This document shows positions 24,501 through 31,509 of a stretch of 31,509 bases of DNA, one piece after another. Positions within the stretch are counted from its first letter, which is position 1. The number at the start of each line of letters is the position of its first letter. A program made the translations under genes and the position numbers. The DNA is taken from contig CADBOW010000012.1 of assembly GCA_902796375.1 (NCBI GenBank), positions 1-31,509 of the forward strand. Reading direction: 5' to 3'. Source of the stretch: an uncultured Lachnospiraceae bacterium. Its GTDB lineage: Bacteria > Bacillota > Clostridia > Lachnospirales > Lachnospiraceae. The notes under the pieces are model-generated. The model was not told the origin of the DNA and searched no databases. It was given only the letters and a program-made list of their open reading frames with translations.

Positions 24501-26943
24501 CCACCACAAACTCGGTTACCGTGGCACCCTTAACATCCTTCAGGGTATCCGCCTGTGTTTTGGAGAAACCGGTCTGGAACTTACCGCCGCTGGGATCATC
24601 CGCATCCGGATCGGTGAATTTAATATTCAGCACCATCTTCCGGCGCCAGATTCCATTCTCAACATATTCCTGATTTTCCGCGCTGGAATAGGTATAGCCT
24701 GCAGGCGTCAGATCGATTCCGATAAATGTGATCACATCTGCACTCTCAGCCCATTTTCCGTGCTCGTTCTTTGCATTCAGCGTGATCTTCTTCAGAGCCG
24801 TGGATACGTTCTTTGAGATGGACTTCGTGTAAGTATAGGTGTAGGTTCCTTTGGTTAAGGTGCCTCCCTTCAGCTTGGATGCAGGGATTGTTTCCTTGGT
24901 CTCGGACCCGTCATCCTGTGTCATCTTAAGCTCCAGCTCGGAGATCTTAACATCCGATTCGATGGTATATACAATGTCAAAGGACGAATTCGATGTGTAG
25001 ATCTTGTTCTTATCCGTCACACGATCCTTCATGTTCCTGATCCGGCTGGATACCGTAACGATCTCATTATAGAAGGAGATCGTAAGATCGTACTGCTTTG
25101 TATTGCCTGCCTTATCCTTTGCGATAATGGAAACCGGCAGATCCCTTCCGATAAATTTCTGAAGATAATCCTTATCAAGAGAAATGCTGTAGGTTCCGGA
25201 GGCTTCCGTCACCGTTGCGGCATTTCCGTTCACCTTCGCCTTTACGGAGGCCATGCCGCTCTCGTTGGAACCGTTTGTGGCATCCTCGATCTTTGCCTGG
25301 ATCTTAAGATCCTTTGTAACCGTAAGCTTCTCGGACAGAGTACCGCTCTGAACCGGATAGGTAGTGGAGCCCTGTACCACCCCCAGATTTTTGATGGTGG
25401 GTGCGGTGGGATCATAGAAGATCTTCACACTATCTCCTGAGAAAGCCTCCCCGTCGATGGTATTACTGCTCTTTGCCCAGACCTTATACTCCACGAGGCC
25501 AGGGCTCTTGGGCTCAAACGGAAATTCCACAGTCGCATCAGATTTGCCTATGGTCAATGGTTTCCCAACCGGCTCATCTGCTTTCCCCGTCTTCGGGTCC
25601 ACCAGACGGAGTTCTGCCTTCTGTAATACAACCGGCGCCTTCGTCCTTACTCTGGCTCTGATCTTCGTGGTAGCTAACTCCTGCTCATTGATATAGCAGG
25701 ACTTATCCTTTCTTGTGCTGTTGGCAACAACCCGAAGATCGGATATGGTGGGTTTTGTACTGAGATAGGAAACTGAAACACTGTATTCCAGCACGGGACG
25801 GTCTTCACTGTCCGATGTGAGATACAGCTTATAGCTCTTTGTCTGTCCCTGGTTTGCAGAGGCACCGGGGATCGTAAGGGGTGATGCTGTAGTACTCTGT
25901 ACCGTAGTGGAGCCTTCCTTCAGCTCCATCTTGGACAGGGGTTTATCCGTAGTGACCGAAATGGCCACATCCTGCATGGGATCAACGCCTTCGATGGAGA
26001 ACCGCTTTTCACTCTCATCATAAAGCCCAGGCAGGGATCCTGCATCGATGTGTGCATCCGTTACATGCCAGTAGAAATCCTTGGTCTGCTCTTCGGACTT
26101 GAAATAGCATACTGCCGGAGTTCCTTCGACGCCGTTTAACAGTTCTACCTTCTTATAAATCGTATACTTTCCATCACCGGCTGCACCGGTCTTCTCATTA
26201 ATTTTCGTATTGATGGATTCCTTCGTATTCCAGCCTGTTACGTCCGCGGGATCGATTTTGGCTGGATCATTGCCCTTCACAAAGGCATAGGAAGCAGTCG
26301 CATAATAGAACACATTATTCCCATCCCCACTGCTGTAAGGATCCGTATCCGTGATCAGGACCTTCTTATTCGGCTTATCCAGTGTGGTGGCAAGCGCTAC
26401 CGGACCGGTCACAGTCAGCTGGATGCCTGCCATCTTTACGATTTCACAGGGCGTTGCAGCAATCGGATTCTCCGGATCTGTCGTATCTTCCTGAGTCCCC
26501 AGCTTATACTTATACAGTTGAACCCGCGTTGTTCCGGCGATCTCCGTCACAGGGGTACCAACGTTAAGATTCCAGTCTTCCGGTGCAGCCTTGGCTGTAG
26601 GCGCATCTGCATCCGTAAACCAGCCATAGGTGTACACACCCGTATCATCCGACGGTGCAGCCGGAAGGGTGAAGGTCACCTGATCCGTGGGAACGTGGAT
26701 CTGAATATCCGCGGTCCACTCCGCCGTAATATCAATCCCCTGAGCCGTGATCAGATCCGAAATGTAATCATCGTCCCAGAATGGCGCAACAGCCTGTGTT
26801 CCATCCAATGGATCCGCTTCACTGACCCGGTTTCGGTCATTCAGGTAGAGCACGCTGATGACCATGGCAAGGCTGAGCAAAAGCGCTGTCACGCGACGTG
26901 CGAATTGCGATTTCTTTCCTGCTCTTTTATCCATCGCTTTCAT
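21550..26943 (-). CDS. giant membrane-anchored extracellular protein with tandem Ig-like domains
   Basis: 1797-residue predicted surface protein. A lysine/arginine-rich N-terminus and hydrophobic helix (about 17-34) direct export. One C-terminal helix (about 1765-1787) followed by RRRSWKKR anchors it in the membrane. There is no LPXTG sorting signal. From about residue 850 to 1690 at least nine Ig-like beta-sandwich units repeat about every 100 residues, each boundary marked by a phrase like VSFIIDNTAPEI. Earlier boundaries (IFYDPTAPTI near 511) show more diverged units in the first half. No enzyme motif is visible, so adhesion or a structural or sensing role is the most I can suggest. The start at 26943 has AAAGGA upstream; the ATG at 26934 is equally possible. 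It lies 68 bases after the membrane scaffold gene in the kinase cluster, which suggests cotranscription. Confidence 0.88.
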   Translation of the reverse strand: MKAMDKRAGKKSQFARRVTALLLSLAMVISVLYLNDRNRVSEADPLDGTQAVAPFWDDDYISDLITAQGIDITAEWTADIQIHVPTDQVTFTLPAAPSDDTGVYTYGWFTDADAPTAKAAPEDWNLNVGTPVTEIAGTTRVQLYKYKLGTQEDTTDPENPIAATPCEIVKMAGIQLTVTGPVALATTLDKPNKKVLITDTDPYSSGDGNNVFYYATASYAFVKGNDPAKIDPADVTGWNTKESINTKINEKTGAAGDGKYTIYKKVELLNGVEGTPAVCYFKSEEQTKDFYWHVTDAHIDAGSLPGLYDESEKRFSIEGVDPMQDVAISVTTDKPLSKMELKEGSTTVQSTTASPLTIPGASANQGQTKSYKLYLTSDSEDRPVLEYSVSVSYLSTKPTISDLRVVANSTRKDKSCYINEQELATTKIRARVRTKAPVVLQKAELRLVDPKTGKADEPVGKPLTIGKSDATVEFPFEPKSPGLVEYKVWAKSSNTIDGEAFSGDSVKIFYDPTAPTIKNLGVVQGSTTYPVQSGTLSEKLTVTKDLKIQAKIEDATNGSNESGMASVKAKVNGNAATVTEASGTYSISLDKDYLQKFIGRDLPVSIIAKDKAGNTKQYDLTISFYNEIVTVSSRIRNMKDRVTDKNKIYTSNSSFDIVYTIESDVKISELELKMTQDDGSETKETIPASKLKGGTLTKGTYTYTYTKSISKNVSTALKKITLNAKNEHGKWAESADVITFIGIDLTPAGYTYSSAENQEYVENGIWRRKMVLNIKFTDPDADDPSGGKFQTGFSKTQADTLKDVKGATVTEFVVDDDGKSGHVILDVLPSTSLAGTKVSFSIYDKVGHKMPYAATVYIDKESPEVNHLTVNGTESPTKYAGDPVITAKSSDNIKVSDATLMIRKPDGTVVNASEFLKAGSLAETSLSKLLGGRDQMIDGTYKIVLKAADLPINSVTSPQIDEVPAEKSVSFIVDNSAPVVSAEIRNEKDVIVNGKYTSEDYITVLLDAEDYNLSSKNIIVRLDGMDQSVDWSTDDTGYKTTGSLIVSGEGKHTVRIMATDDAGNKAQAKAVSFIIDNTAPEISTQLDEQDYDPGDLWYRNKAAAITLYVDDENKDVANGIVTTVKLRPNDGGMTTTDVYENVKEGTVKYSEDGYYVITYEVTDLAENTATRTIRFVVDAERPTNDILLQEPENAEKFAKYQTKYENPDTGEEYAYANYFNHNVAMDFLVEDAYLSTITVTDNGVTVLRKKDFTESAGSLTASYSVATEGVHNIVITSMDKSENVSKTRTVSFVIDKTSPVLSTTLNGSPFSDGGDMRYLDSNGTVAVTVSDTNKDPDDLTKTQKITPPGQGSQDTVVKVPEGAEGFSQEADYQLSYVAVDKAGNKSSARSVSFRIDKTAPQLQISGTTEGGISTSSVVATYRVIEAFYQDMTSAIVKVYKKIDGSPEHLLRTVDFKATGQDSTMSETFAEDGEYRFEFDAQDRTGNAAHTTYSFLVDATAPTLTLSGVKNYEKTKTDVELGVLVTENFYTSNTITIEGVRQDIDGNKTPVEIQPFNAHSGREVNIKQLFKEDGIYDVNITTKDKAGNESKQSVHFTIDKTKPIIGDLEQYDKKKLSKFEWDVDENALVRDLTVCDVTTYLDGVAYDGLAEVSNGAHVLRIKAVDELKNENTRDYEFSVDAIAPTIIINGVEDKVTVDQPVDVKVALQIGDDVLDQVTLNGESLNQDGNTASFKVDKEGDYKLVVTAHDSANNETKLEWNFSYGMKFDGWWWIIAGAGGAIALLLIILLIRRRSWKKR
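21890..24390 (-). repeat. tandem Ig-like domain repeats (about nine units of about 100 residues)
   Basis: Phrases with the pattern F-x-(V/I)-D-x-x-x-P recur near residues 858, 973, 1074, 1178, 1295, 1395, 1497, 1597 and 1677. They include VSFIVDNSAPVV, VSFVIDKTSPVL, VSFRIDKTAPQL and FTIDKTKPII. The units are diverged at DNA level, so this is an old expansion. Confidence 0.8.
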
Positions 26944-27011
26944 CCTTTCCTTTCTTTTTGAAAAGCCTGTCCGCTTTCCAATCTCTCCTCTACTCTCTCT
27001 ATCCTTATCCG

Positions 27012-27860
27012 TTACAGTTTCTCTTCCGTGTGAACGATCGTTTCCGAATACAGAACTACGATCTTCCTGCCGTCCGATTTCTCCTCTTCCACTGTCGAAT
27101 GGATGCTTCGGAGCACTGCAGTTTCTTCAGCGCTGTATCTTCCCACGATCTCTTCATCCTCCGGTACACCGGAGCCGGAGATCAGAACATCCGTCTCGCC
27201 TCCGTCATCCTCTTCCGGACGCGGTCCGGAGGACAGAACATCCGTCTCCTCTTCTGTATACTCGGAGGTGTCCGGCTTCCGCATGGTGGCTCCGATGGTT
27301 GCCCCCATGGTGGCCGCTCCGTTTCCTCCATCTGAGGAGGAAAGAAGATCCGTTTCATCCTCTGCTGCCGATCCGGCCCCCAGAACCTCAGTATCAGATT
27401 CCGATTCCGGCGTGATCTCTCCATTTTCCAGATTTCCTGTGAAATCAAGGATTTCCGTTTCTTCGAAGGCTTTACTCTTGTCCTTTCTTGACCGGCCGCC
27501 TGTGGTGGCCTTGGAGGTGTTCTCCGCTGCCGCATTTACGGCTTCCTTTGCCGCCGCTCCGGCAGCATCCTTCATGGCTGCTCCGGCAGCATCCTTCAAT
27601 CCGCTGTCGGTATTACTTCTGTGAAGTGCTCCGGTATCCATTTCCACTTCACGAACATGAATATTTCTGCTTCGTGATTTGCTTCTCTTGGATACCGCTT
27701 CCCGGCCTCCGGCCCGGATCTCCTCGATCGCACGCTTCTGTGTACGACCCGTGATAACTCCCAATGCTTTCGGAATCTTCAGAACAAAGAAGAGAACGAT
27801 GGTAGCGATCAGGAAAGCCACTGCCAGGATAAGCCCGACAAAAAATAATGTACGATACAT
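27012..27860 (-). CDS. small membrane protein with repeated acidic-Thr-x-x-Leu motifs in a disordered cytoplasmic tail
   Basis: 282-residue protein of no family I recognise. One N-terminal span (about 5-27) is followed by a basic segment (KRSKSRSR near 58-65), an alanine-rich part with the 8-residue unit KDAAGAAx, and an acidic disordered tail. The tail repeats the motif (E/D)-T-(E/D/A)-(V/I/L)-L six times, with threonines at 135, 157, 170, 206, 223 and 247; a weaker copy, DTGAL, has T76. FHA domains bind phosphothreonine and read the +3 residue, so these look like kinase sites for docking an FHA protein (inference). The kinase, phosphatase and FHA protein are encoded just upstream. The start is the ATG at 27860, with AAGGAG ten bases upstream inside the kinase gene's end. 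The GTG at 27869 is too close to that site. Confidence 0.85.
   Translation of the reverse strand: MYRTLFFVGLILAVAFLIATIVLFFVLKIPKALGVITGRTQKRAIEEIRAGGREAVSKRSKSRSRNIHVREVEMDTGALHRSNTDSGLKDAAGAAMKDAAGAAAKEAVNAAAENTSKATTGGRSRKDKSKAFEETEILDFTGNLENGEITPESESDTEVLGAGSAAEDETDLLSSSDGGNGAATMGATIGATMRKPDTSEYTEEETDVLSSGPRPEEDDGGETDVLISGSGVPEDEEIVGRYSAEETAVLRSIHSTVEEEKSDGRKIVVLYSETIVHTEEKL
27556..27598 (-). repeat. two near-perfect 24-base tandem units coding an Ala-rich repeat
   Basis: The 19-base string at 27556-27574 recurs exactly at 27580-27598, a period of 24 bases (8 codons). It encodes KDAAGAA units in the tail of the membrane scaffold protein. The exact DNA match suggests recent duplication or slippage. 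Confidence 0.75.
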
Positions 27861-27865
27861 GCCTG

Positions 27866-29977
27866 TCACTCTCCTTCCGTTGTCGGTGTTGTCTGGCTGT
27901 TCATCTTCTTCAATGTTTCCATGTCGCCAACCTTCTTCACCCAGTTATTGTTCTTTTCAATCCCTTTTATCTTCTGACCTGCGTCATAAACCTCAAGGAT
28001 CATCTTCCGGTTTTTCGCAGACCATTTCGTAATATCACTTTCTTTCTCGGAGAGTGTCTGATAGATATAGAACAGATGCTTCGTATACACTCTTGCCAGG
28101 TTCTCATCTGCACTGTTTCCTGCTGCCTTCAGCGTGTCCTCTGCCTCCTTGTAGGTCGCAACCGCCTGGTCGAAATCCCCTTCCAGACCATAGATCTCGG
28201 CGATCCGGCACATTTTCTCCTCATAGGACTTCCGATAATTGGCTATACTCTCATTGTCATCCTCTGCCTCCAGCAGATTCAGACTTCCCTTGATCTGATC
28301 GACAACCTCCTTGCAGGCATTCAGAGCCAGACGATAGTTGTCCGGATTCTTCTGCCCCAGAACGTAATAGAATTCAGCCAGATAGTTATTGAAATCATAA
28401 TCGTATCTGGTTGCATTCTCACCGTTATACTCTTCCAGATCCTCCAGTGCCTTGCTGATGACCTCTTCGCCCTTCTCGGCGATACCCTCGGTGGTGCTGT
28501 ATCTGGCGTAAATGCTGCCCAGAGTCTGATAATTGATGAACTTCTGCTCATCCGAATTATTGAATCGGCTGCTGTTATATTCCGCAAACCGGTTTACCTG
28601 CTCGAGAAGCTCCGTGGCATTTTCCACATTGCTTGCACGCATAAATGCGATACTCTCATAGTAGCCGGCCAGCTCACCGTAGTTGGGATCGTCCGACGGC
28701 ACCATACGAAAGTATTTGTCCGCTGCGGAATAATCCGGATTTGTCATGGTAAAATAACCCAGCCCCAGGCGGAACAGAACCTCCGCATTTTCACTCACCT
28801 TGGAATCTCCGCTGTCCACACGGGTGGCAACCACGGTAAGTCCGTCCTTCACCTCAAGCTTGTTTCCCTTGGTCACTGCCGGATCCTGAGATGCATCGAT
28901 GTAGAGATTGATGTAATCCACATAGGCATCCGCTGCATCGTCCTTCAGATCGAAGGCCAGCTTATACTGCTGTGCCGCTTCCGGATATCTCTTCTGAACC
29001 TTCAGATCATTTCCGGCTTCGATATAAGCGGAATAATTCTCCCGCTCTTCCCGGCGCATGCCTGTATAACCGATAACCGCCGTAATCGCAGACGCAATCG
29101 TCAATGCGGCACAGGCACCGAAAATGATAACCTTCTTCTTATTTGCCTTCTTATAGGAATCATCCAGCTCGGTATAATGATCCAGCGCATACAGCAGCTC
29201 CGAACAGGACTGATATCTGTCATTCGGATTCGGCTGGGTACATTTCAGGATGATCTGCTCCAGACCGGTGGACAGTGAAGGATTCCACTGACGGATCGGC
29301 TTGATCTCATAGGGCGGTTCACAGGGGTTCATACCCGTAACCATATGATACAGAGTTGCACCGAGGTTGTAGATATCGGTACGTGCATCCGTATTGTAGA
29401 TACCGCGTCCCTGGGCATCGCCGAACTGCTCCGGTGCCGCATAACCACGGGTTCCGAGAGCTGTCGTATCCGCATTGTTCTCGATGGTATATTCCTTCGC
29501 CGTACCGAAATCAATCAGCTTTACTCCACCCTCCGGGCGAAGCATGACATTGGCCGGCTTCATATCACGGTAAATGATCGGCGGATCCATGGAATGCAGA
29601 TAGTCCAGCGCAGACGCCAGCTGATGGCCCCAGTCAATAACATCCTCCTGTGACTGAGCCCCCTCCTGCTTCAGAACATCACCCAGGTTGGTACCCTCGA
29701 TGAAGTCCATTACTACATAAATCGTTCCTCGGCTGTTGATAATATCAACGATTCTGGGAAGAACGGGGTGATCCACATTTTTCAGGATATTCGCCTCGCG
29801 CTCCAGTCCCTTTAACAAGGTCTCCGTGCTCTTCGATCCATCGTTCTTCATCTCCTTAACAGCCCACTGCTTGTTCAGTCGGTTGTCACGGGCAAGATAT
29901 ACGATAGACATACCACCACGGCCGATCTCTTTCAGTATTTCGTATTTTCCGTCCAGGACGGTCCCTTCTCTTGTCAT
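27866..29977 (-). CDS. membrane Ser/Thr protein kinase with C-terminal TPR-like region
   Basis: 703-residue Hanks-type kinase. The N-terminal kinase domain (about 11-265) shows the glycine loop IGRGGMSIVY, K41 in AVKEMK, the catalytic loop YRDMKPANV (D138), DFG (D156) and activation-loop threonines T171 and T172 before GTRGYAAPE. A single span follows near 282-304. The C-terminal roughly 390 residues are helical and Tyr/Ala-rich, with TPR-like pieces (for example YPEAAQQYKLAFDLKDDAADAY), and should lie outside the membrane. There are no PASTA domains, so it is not the usual PrkC/PknB type. The start at 29977 has GGGGAAGAG upstream. It lies between a PP2C phosphatase and the Thr-motif membrane protein, a strong hint that the latter is a substrate. 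Confidence 0.93.
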   Translation of the reverse strand: MTREGTVLDGKYEILKEIGRGGMSIVYLARDNRLNKQWAVKEMKNDGSKSTETLLKGLEREANILKNVDHPVLPRIVDIINSRGTIYVVMDFIEGTNLGDVLKQEGAQSQEDVIDWGHQLASALDYLHSMDPPIIYRDMKPANVMLRPEGGVKLIDFGTAKEYTIENNADTTALGTRGYAAPEQFGDAQGRGIYNTDARTDIYNLGATLYHMVTGMNPCEPPYEIKPIRQWNPSLSTGLEQIILKCTQPNPNDRYQSCSELLYALDHYTELDDSYKKANKKKVIIFGACAALTIASAITAVIGYTGMRREERENYSAYIEAGNDLKVQKRYPEAAQQYKLAFDLKDDAADAYVDYINLYIDASQDPAVTKGNKLEVKDGLTVVATRVDSGDSKVSENAEVLFRLGLGYFTMTNPDYSAADKYFRMVPSDDPNYGELAGYYESIAFMRASNVENATELLEQVNRFAEYNSSRFNNSDEQKFINYQTLGSIYARYSTTEGIAEKGEEVISKALEDLEEYNGENATRYDYDFNNYLAEFYYVLGQKNPDNYRLALNACKEVVDQIKGSLNLLEAEDDNESIANYRKSYEEKMCRIAEIYGLEGDFDQAVATYKEAEDTLKAAGNSADENLARVYTKHLFYIYQTLSEKESDITKWSAKNRKMILEVYDAGQKIKGIEKNNNWVKKVGDMETLKKMNSQTTPTTEGE

Positions 29978-29992
29978 TGCAACTCTTCCCCA

Positions 29993-30766
29993 CTACATAG
30001 TTTTAATAACCGCAACAGTGATGTTATCTGTTTCTTTTCGGTTCTTTACGATTTCGGTGAGATATACACAACCGTACTTCATTTCCTCTTCCGTCATACA
30101 CGCCTCCGGTCCAAGCTTCTCGACCATCTCCTCATCGGAGATCTGATGACGGAATCCATCGGAACAGATCATATAAACCGCGTCCTTCTTCAGATGTCCC
30201 TTCACGAAATCCGGTTCCACCACATTGGACGCTCCCACGCACTGCAGAAGCACGCTGCGTCTCGGATCGGTCGCCGCCTGTTCCGGCGTCATACGTCCGT
30301 TGGCAACCTCTCTTGCCACAAACGTCTGATCATTTGTCAGCAGACGAACTCCCGCCTGTGACATTTCATAGATCCGGCTGTCTCCCACATGTACGATGTA
30401 GAATTCATCGTTGCACATCAGGATCGCGGATACGGTTGTTCCGAGCATGAAATTATTCTCTGCTCCATATCTTCCCAGTCTTGAATTCTGATACTGTATG
30501 ATCTCATTCCAATCACTTCTAAGCTTTGCCACGGAGAATGTTCCATTCATGATCATGTCCGAGAACTTGATATCAAACCATTCGCAGAAGGCCAGGATCA
30601 CTTCCTTCGATGCCAATTCTCCCTTAGCCAGTCCCCCCATTCCGTCACAGACGATTCCGAAAGCCACCTTTCCGGCAGGGGAATCTATGATCCGGATCGC
30701 AAGGGAATCCTGATTCGTATTCTTCCGGATTCCAATGTCCGTATTATAGGTTGCCGTAAACTCCAT
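29993..30766 (-). CDS. PP2C-family Ser/Thr protein phosphatase
   Basis: 257-residue soluble metal-dependent phosphatase. Its signatures are NTNQDS (D20), CDGMGG (D41), GTTVSA near 109-114, HVGDSRIY near 126-133, CSDGF (D203) and the final ETDNITVAVI (D247), all metal-binding or structural motifs of PPM enzymes. It should remove the phosphates placed by the kinase encoded 15 bases downstream. The start at 30766 has AGGGAG at good distance and lies 18 bases after the FHA gene. Pairing of PP2C with a membrane kinase is the common bacterial arrangement. Confidence 0.95.
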   Translation of the reverse strand: MEFTATYNTDIGIRKNTNQDSLAIRIIDSPAGKVAFGIVCDGMGGLAKGELASKEVILAFCEWFDIKFSDMIMNGTFSVAKLRSDWNEIIQYQNSRLGRYGAENNFMLGTTVSAILMCNDEFYIVHVGDSRIYEMSQAGVRLLTNDQTFVAREVANGRMTPEQAATDPRRSVLLQCVGASNVVEPDFVKGHLKKDAVYMICSDGFRHQISDEEMVEKLGPEACMTEEEMKYGCVYLTEIVKNRKETDNITVAVIKTM

Positions 30767-30784
30767 TACTCTTCTCCCTTACAA

Positions 30785-31509
30785 TTAGTCTTCCTTTCTC
30801 AGATGGAATACAAAGTCCTCATCACCCAGCCGGATGATGCATCCGTTCTTCAGAAGAACCTCTTCTCCCGGCTTCACCCGGACACCATCAATATAGGTGC
30901 CGTTGGTGGAATTCAGATCCCGAAGGTAGCTTACTCCGTTCCTCCGGTTGATCTCACAATGCGTACGGCTGATGGCGGAATTGTTCTCCAGCGAATAATC
31001 CGCATGCAGCTTGGATTTTCCGATCTTAAAGCTATCCTTCGTGAGCATGATACGCTCTTTTGTATTCTTACGTACGAAGTTCGGTTCCGGTGCGCCCGGT
31101 ACCGGGGGCTTCGGCATGCCCTGGGGCGGCATTCCGGGAGCCATGCCCTGAGGCGGCATGCCCTGAGGTGCACTCTGGGGTGCCTGCGGCATTTCAGGTG
31201 TCTTCGGGGCTTCCGGTGCCTTCGGCATTTCAGGTGCTTTCGGGGTGCCTCCCATCATTGAACTTATATCTAATTCTGTAGCTGTCTTCAGCTCAGATGT
31301 AGGATTCGGTGTTTCCGGGGCCTTCGGCATTTCAGGTGCTTTCGGTGCTTCCGGCGCTTTCGGAGCCTGTGGTGCCTGGGGTGCCTGGGGACCCTGCGGC
31401 ATCTGCGGTGCCTGGGGTGCCTGGGGGCCCTGCGGCATCTGCGGTGCCTTCGGCATTTCAGGTGCTTTCGGCATCTCAGGAGCCTTCGGTGCTTCCGGGG
31501 CCTTCGGCA
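30785..31509 (-). CDS. FHA-domain protein with long Pro-Lys-Ala repeat linker (N-terminus outside window)
   Basis: At least 240 residues; the reading frame is open to the right edge, so the start is not seen. The C-terminal roughly 95 residues are an FHA domain that binds phosphothreonine peptides: FKIGKSKLHADYSL, then NNSAISRTHCEI with the conserved Ser-x-x-His, then LNSTNGTYIDG. Before it, at least 130 residues are low-complexity units of the type (M/A)PKAPE and APQ/GPQ, a stiff extended linker. One non-repeat island inside it reads SELKTATELDISSMMGG. A threonine in that island could be phosphorylated and bind the domain itself, as known for GarA/OdhI (inference). Gene order with PP2C, kinase and Thr-motif membrane protein supports a shared phospho-signalling role. 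Confidence 0.92.
   Translation of the reverse strand, partial: PKAPEAPKAPEMPKAPEMPKAPQMPQGPQAPQAPQMPQGPQAPQAPQAPKAPEAPKAPEMPKAPETPNPTSELKTATELDISSMMGGTPKAPEMPKAPEAPKTPEMPQAPQSAPQGMPPQGMAPGMPPQGMPKPPVPGAPEPNFVRKNTKERIMLTKDSFKIGKSKLHADYSLENNSAISRTHCEINRRNGVSYLRDLNSTNGTYIDGVRVKPGEEVLLKNGCIIRLGDEDFVFHLRKED
31100..31509 (-). repeat. Pro-Lys-Ala / Pro-Gln-Ala coding repeat
   Basis: Short imperfect units of 9-18 bases (for example GGTGCCTGGGG and CTTCGGCATTTCAGGTGCTT on the plus strand) encode PKAPE, PQAPQ and PQGMP units. The tract reaches the window edge, so its full length is unknown. It is likely prone to length variation. Confidence 0.85.

Noticed and set aside
27848..29278. 476-codon plus-strand open frame opposite the kinase C-terminal half
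   Set aside because: The Ile/Leu-rich reading comes from the complement of the helical kinase region, and no start context supports it.

Overview
The window looks like a chromosomal segment of an anaerobic Firmicute, most likely class Clostridia and close to Lachnospiraceae. The reasons are the SCIFF (six-cysteine) RiPP precursor with its radical SAM maturase, a fused SecDF, the run secDF-recJ-apt-relA-MBL hydrolase-hemZ, choline-binding-like cell-wall repeats, and strong AGGAGG-type ribosome binding sites. Every gene I can support, 18 in all, is on the minus strand, so transcription runs from high to low coordinates. The long plus-strand reading frames are mirror images of real genes.

In transcription order, 31509-26944 is a phosphothreonine signalling cluster. 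It holds a truncated FHA-domain protein with a long Pro-Lys-Ala linker, a PP2C phosphatase, a membrane Ser/Thr kinase with a repeat-type extracytoplasmic half, and a small membrane protein whose cytoplasmic tail repeats the motif acidic-Thr-x-(V/I/L)-Leu six times. Directly downstream (26943-21550) is a 1797-residue secreted, membrane-anchored protein of about nine Ig-like domains, closed by a clear terminator at 21483-21517. My reading is that the kinase/phosphatase pair controls FHA docking on the membrane scaffold and that the giant surface protein is the cluster's envelope component. This is inference from gene order and motifs.

21382-19588 is the SCIFF ranthipeptide system: an extended -10 promoter, the 46-residue precursor, a strong intercistronic hairpin and the rSAM/SPASM maturase. 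SecDF, RecJ, adenine phosphoribosyltransferase, the bifunctional RelA/SpoT enzyme, an MBL-fold hydrolase and HemZ follow (19501-10230). The 113-base gap before hemZ can fold into competing structures that include the hemZ Shine-Dalgarno.

10140-6439 holds a two-gene phosphorelay: a free HPt protein and an 1101-residue fusion of an amino-acid-permease-like transporter to a hybrid histidine kinase with two receiver domains. AspS follows from its own promoter and is tightly coupled to a prepilin peptidase (6344-3735). Then come two secreted proteins with cell-wall-binding repeats, one carrying a cysteine amidase/peptidase-like domain (3669-607). The window ends inside a TrpB2-type tryptophan synthase beta chain (507-1) whose leader contains two tandem hairpins. 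I see no tRNA, rRNA, CRISPR array, insertion sequence or prophage gene, and no stretch over 300 bases without a gene.
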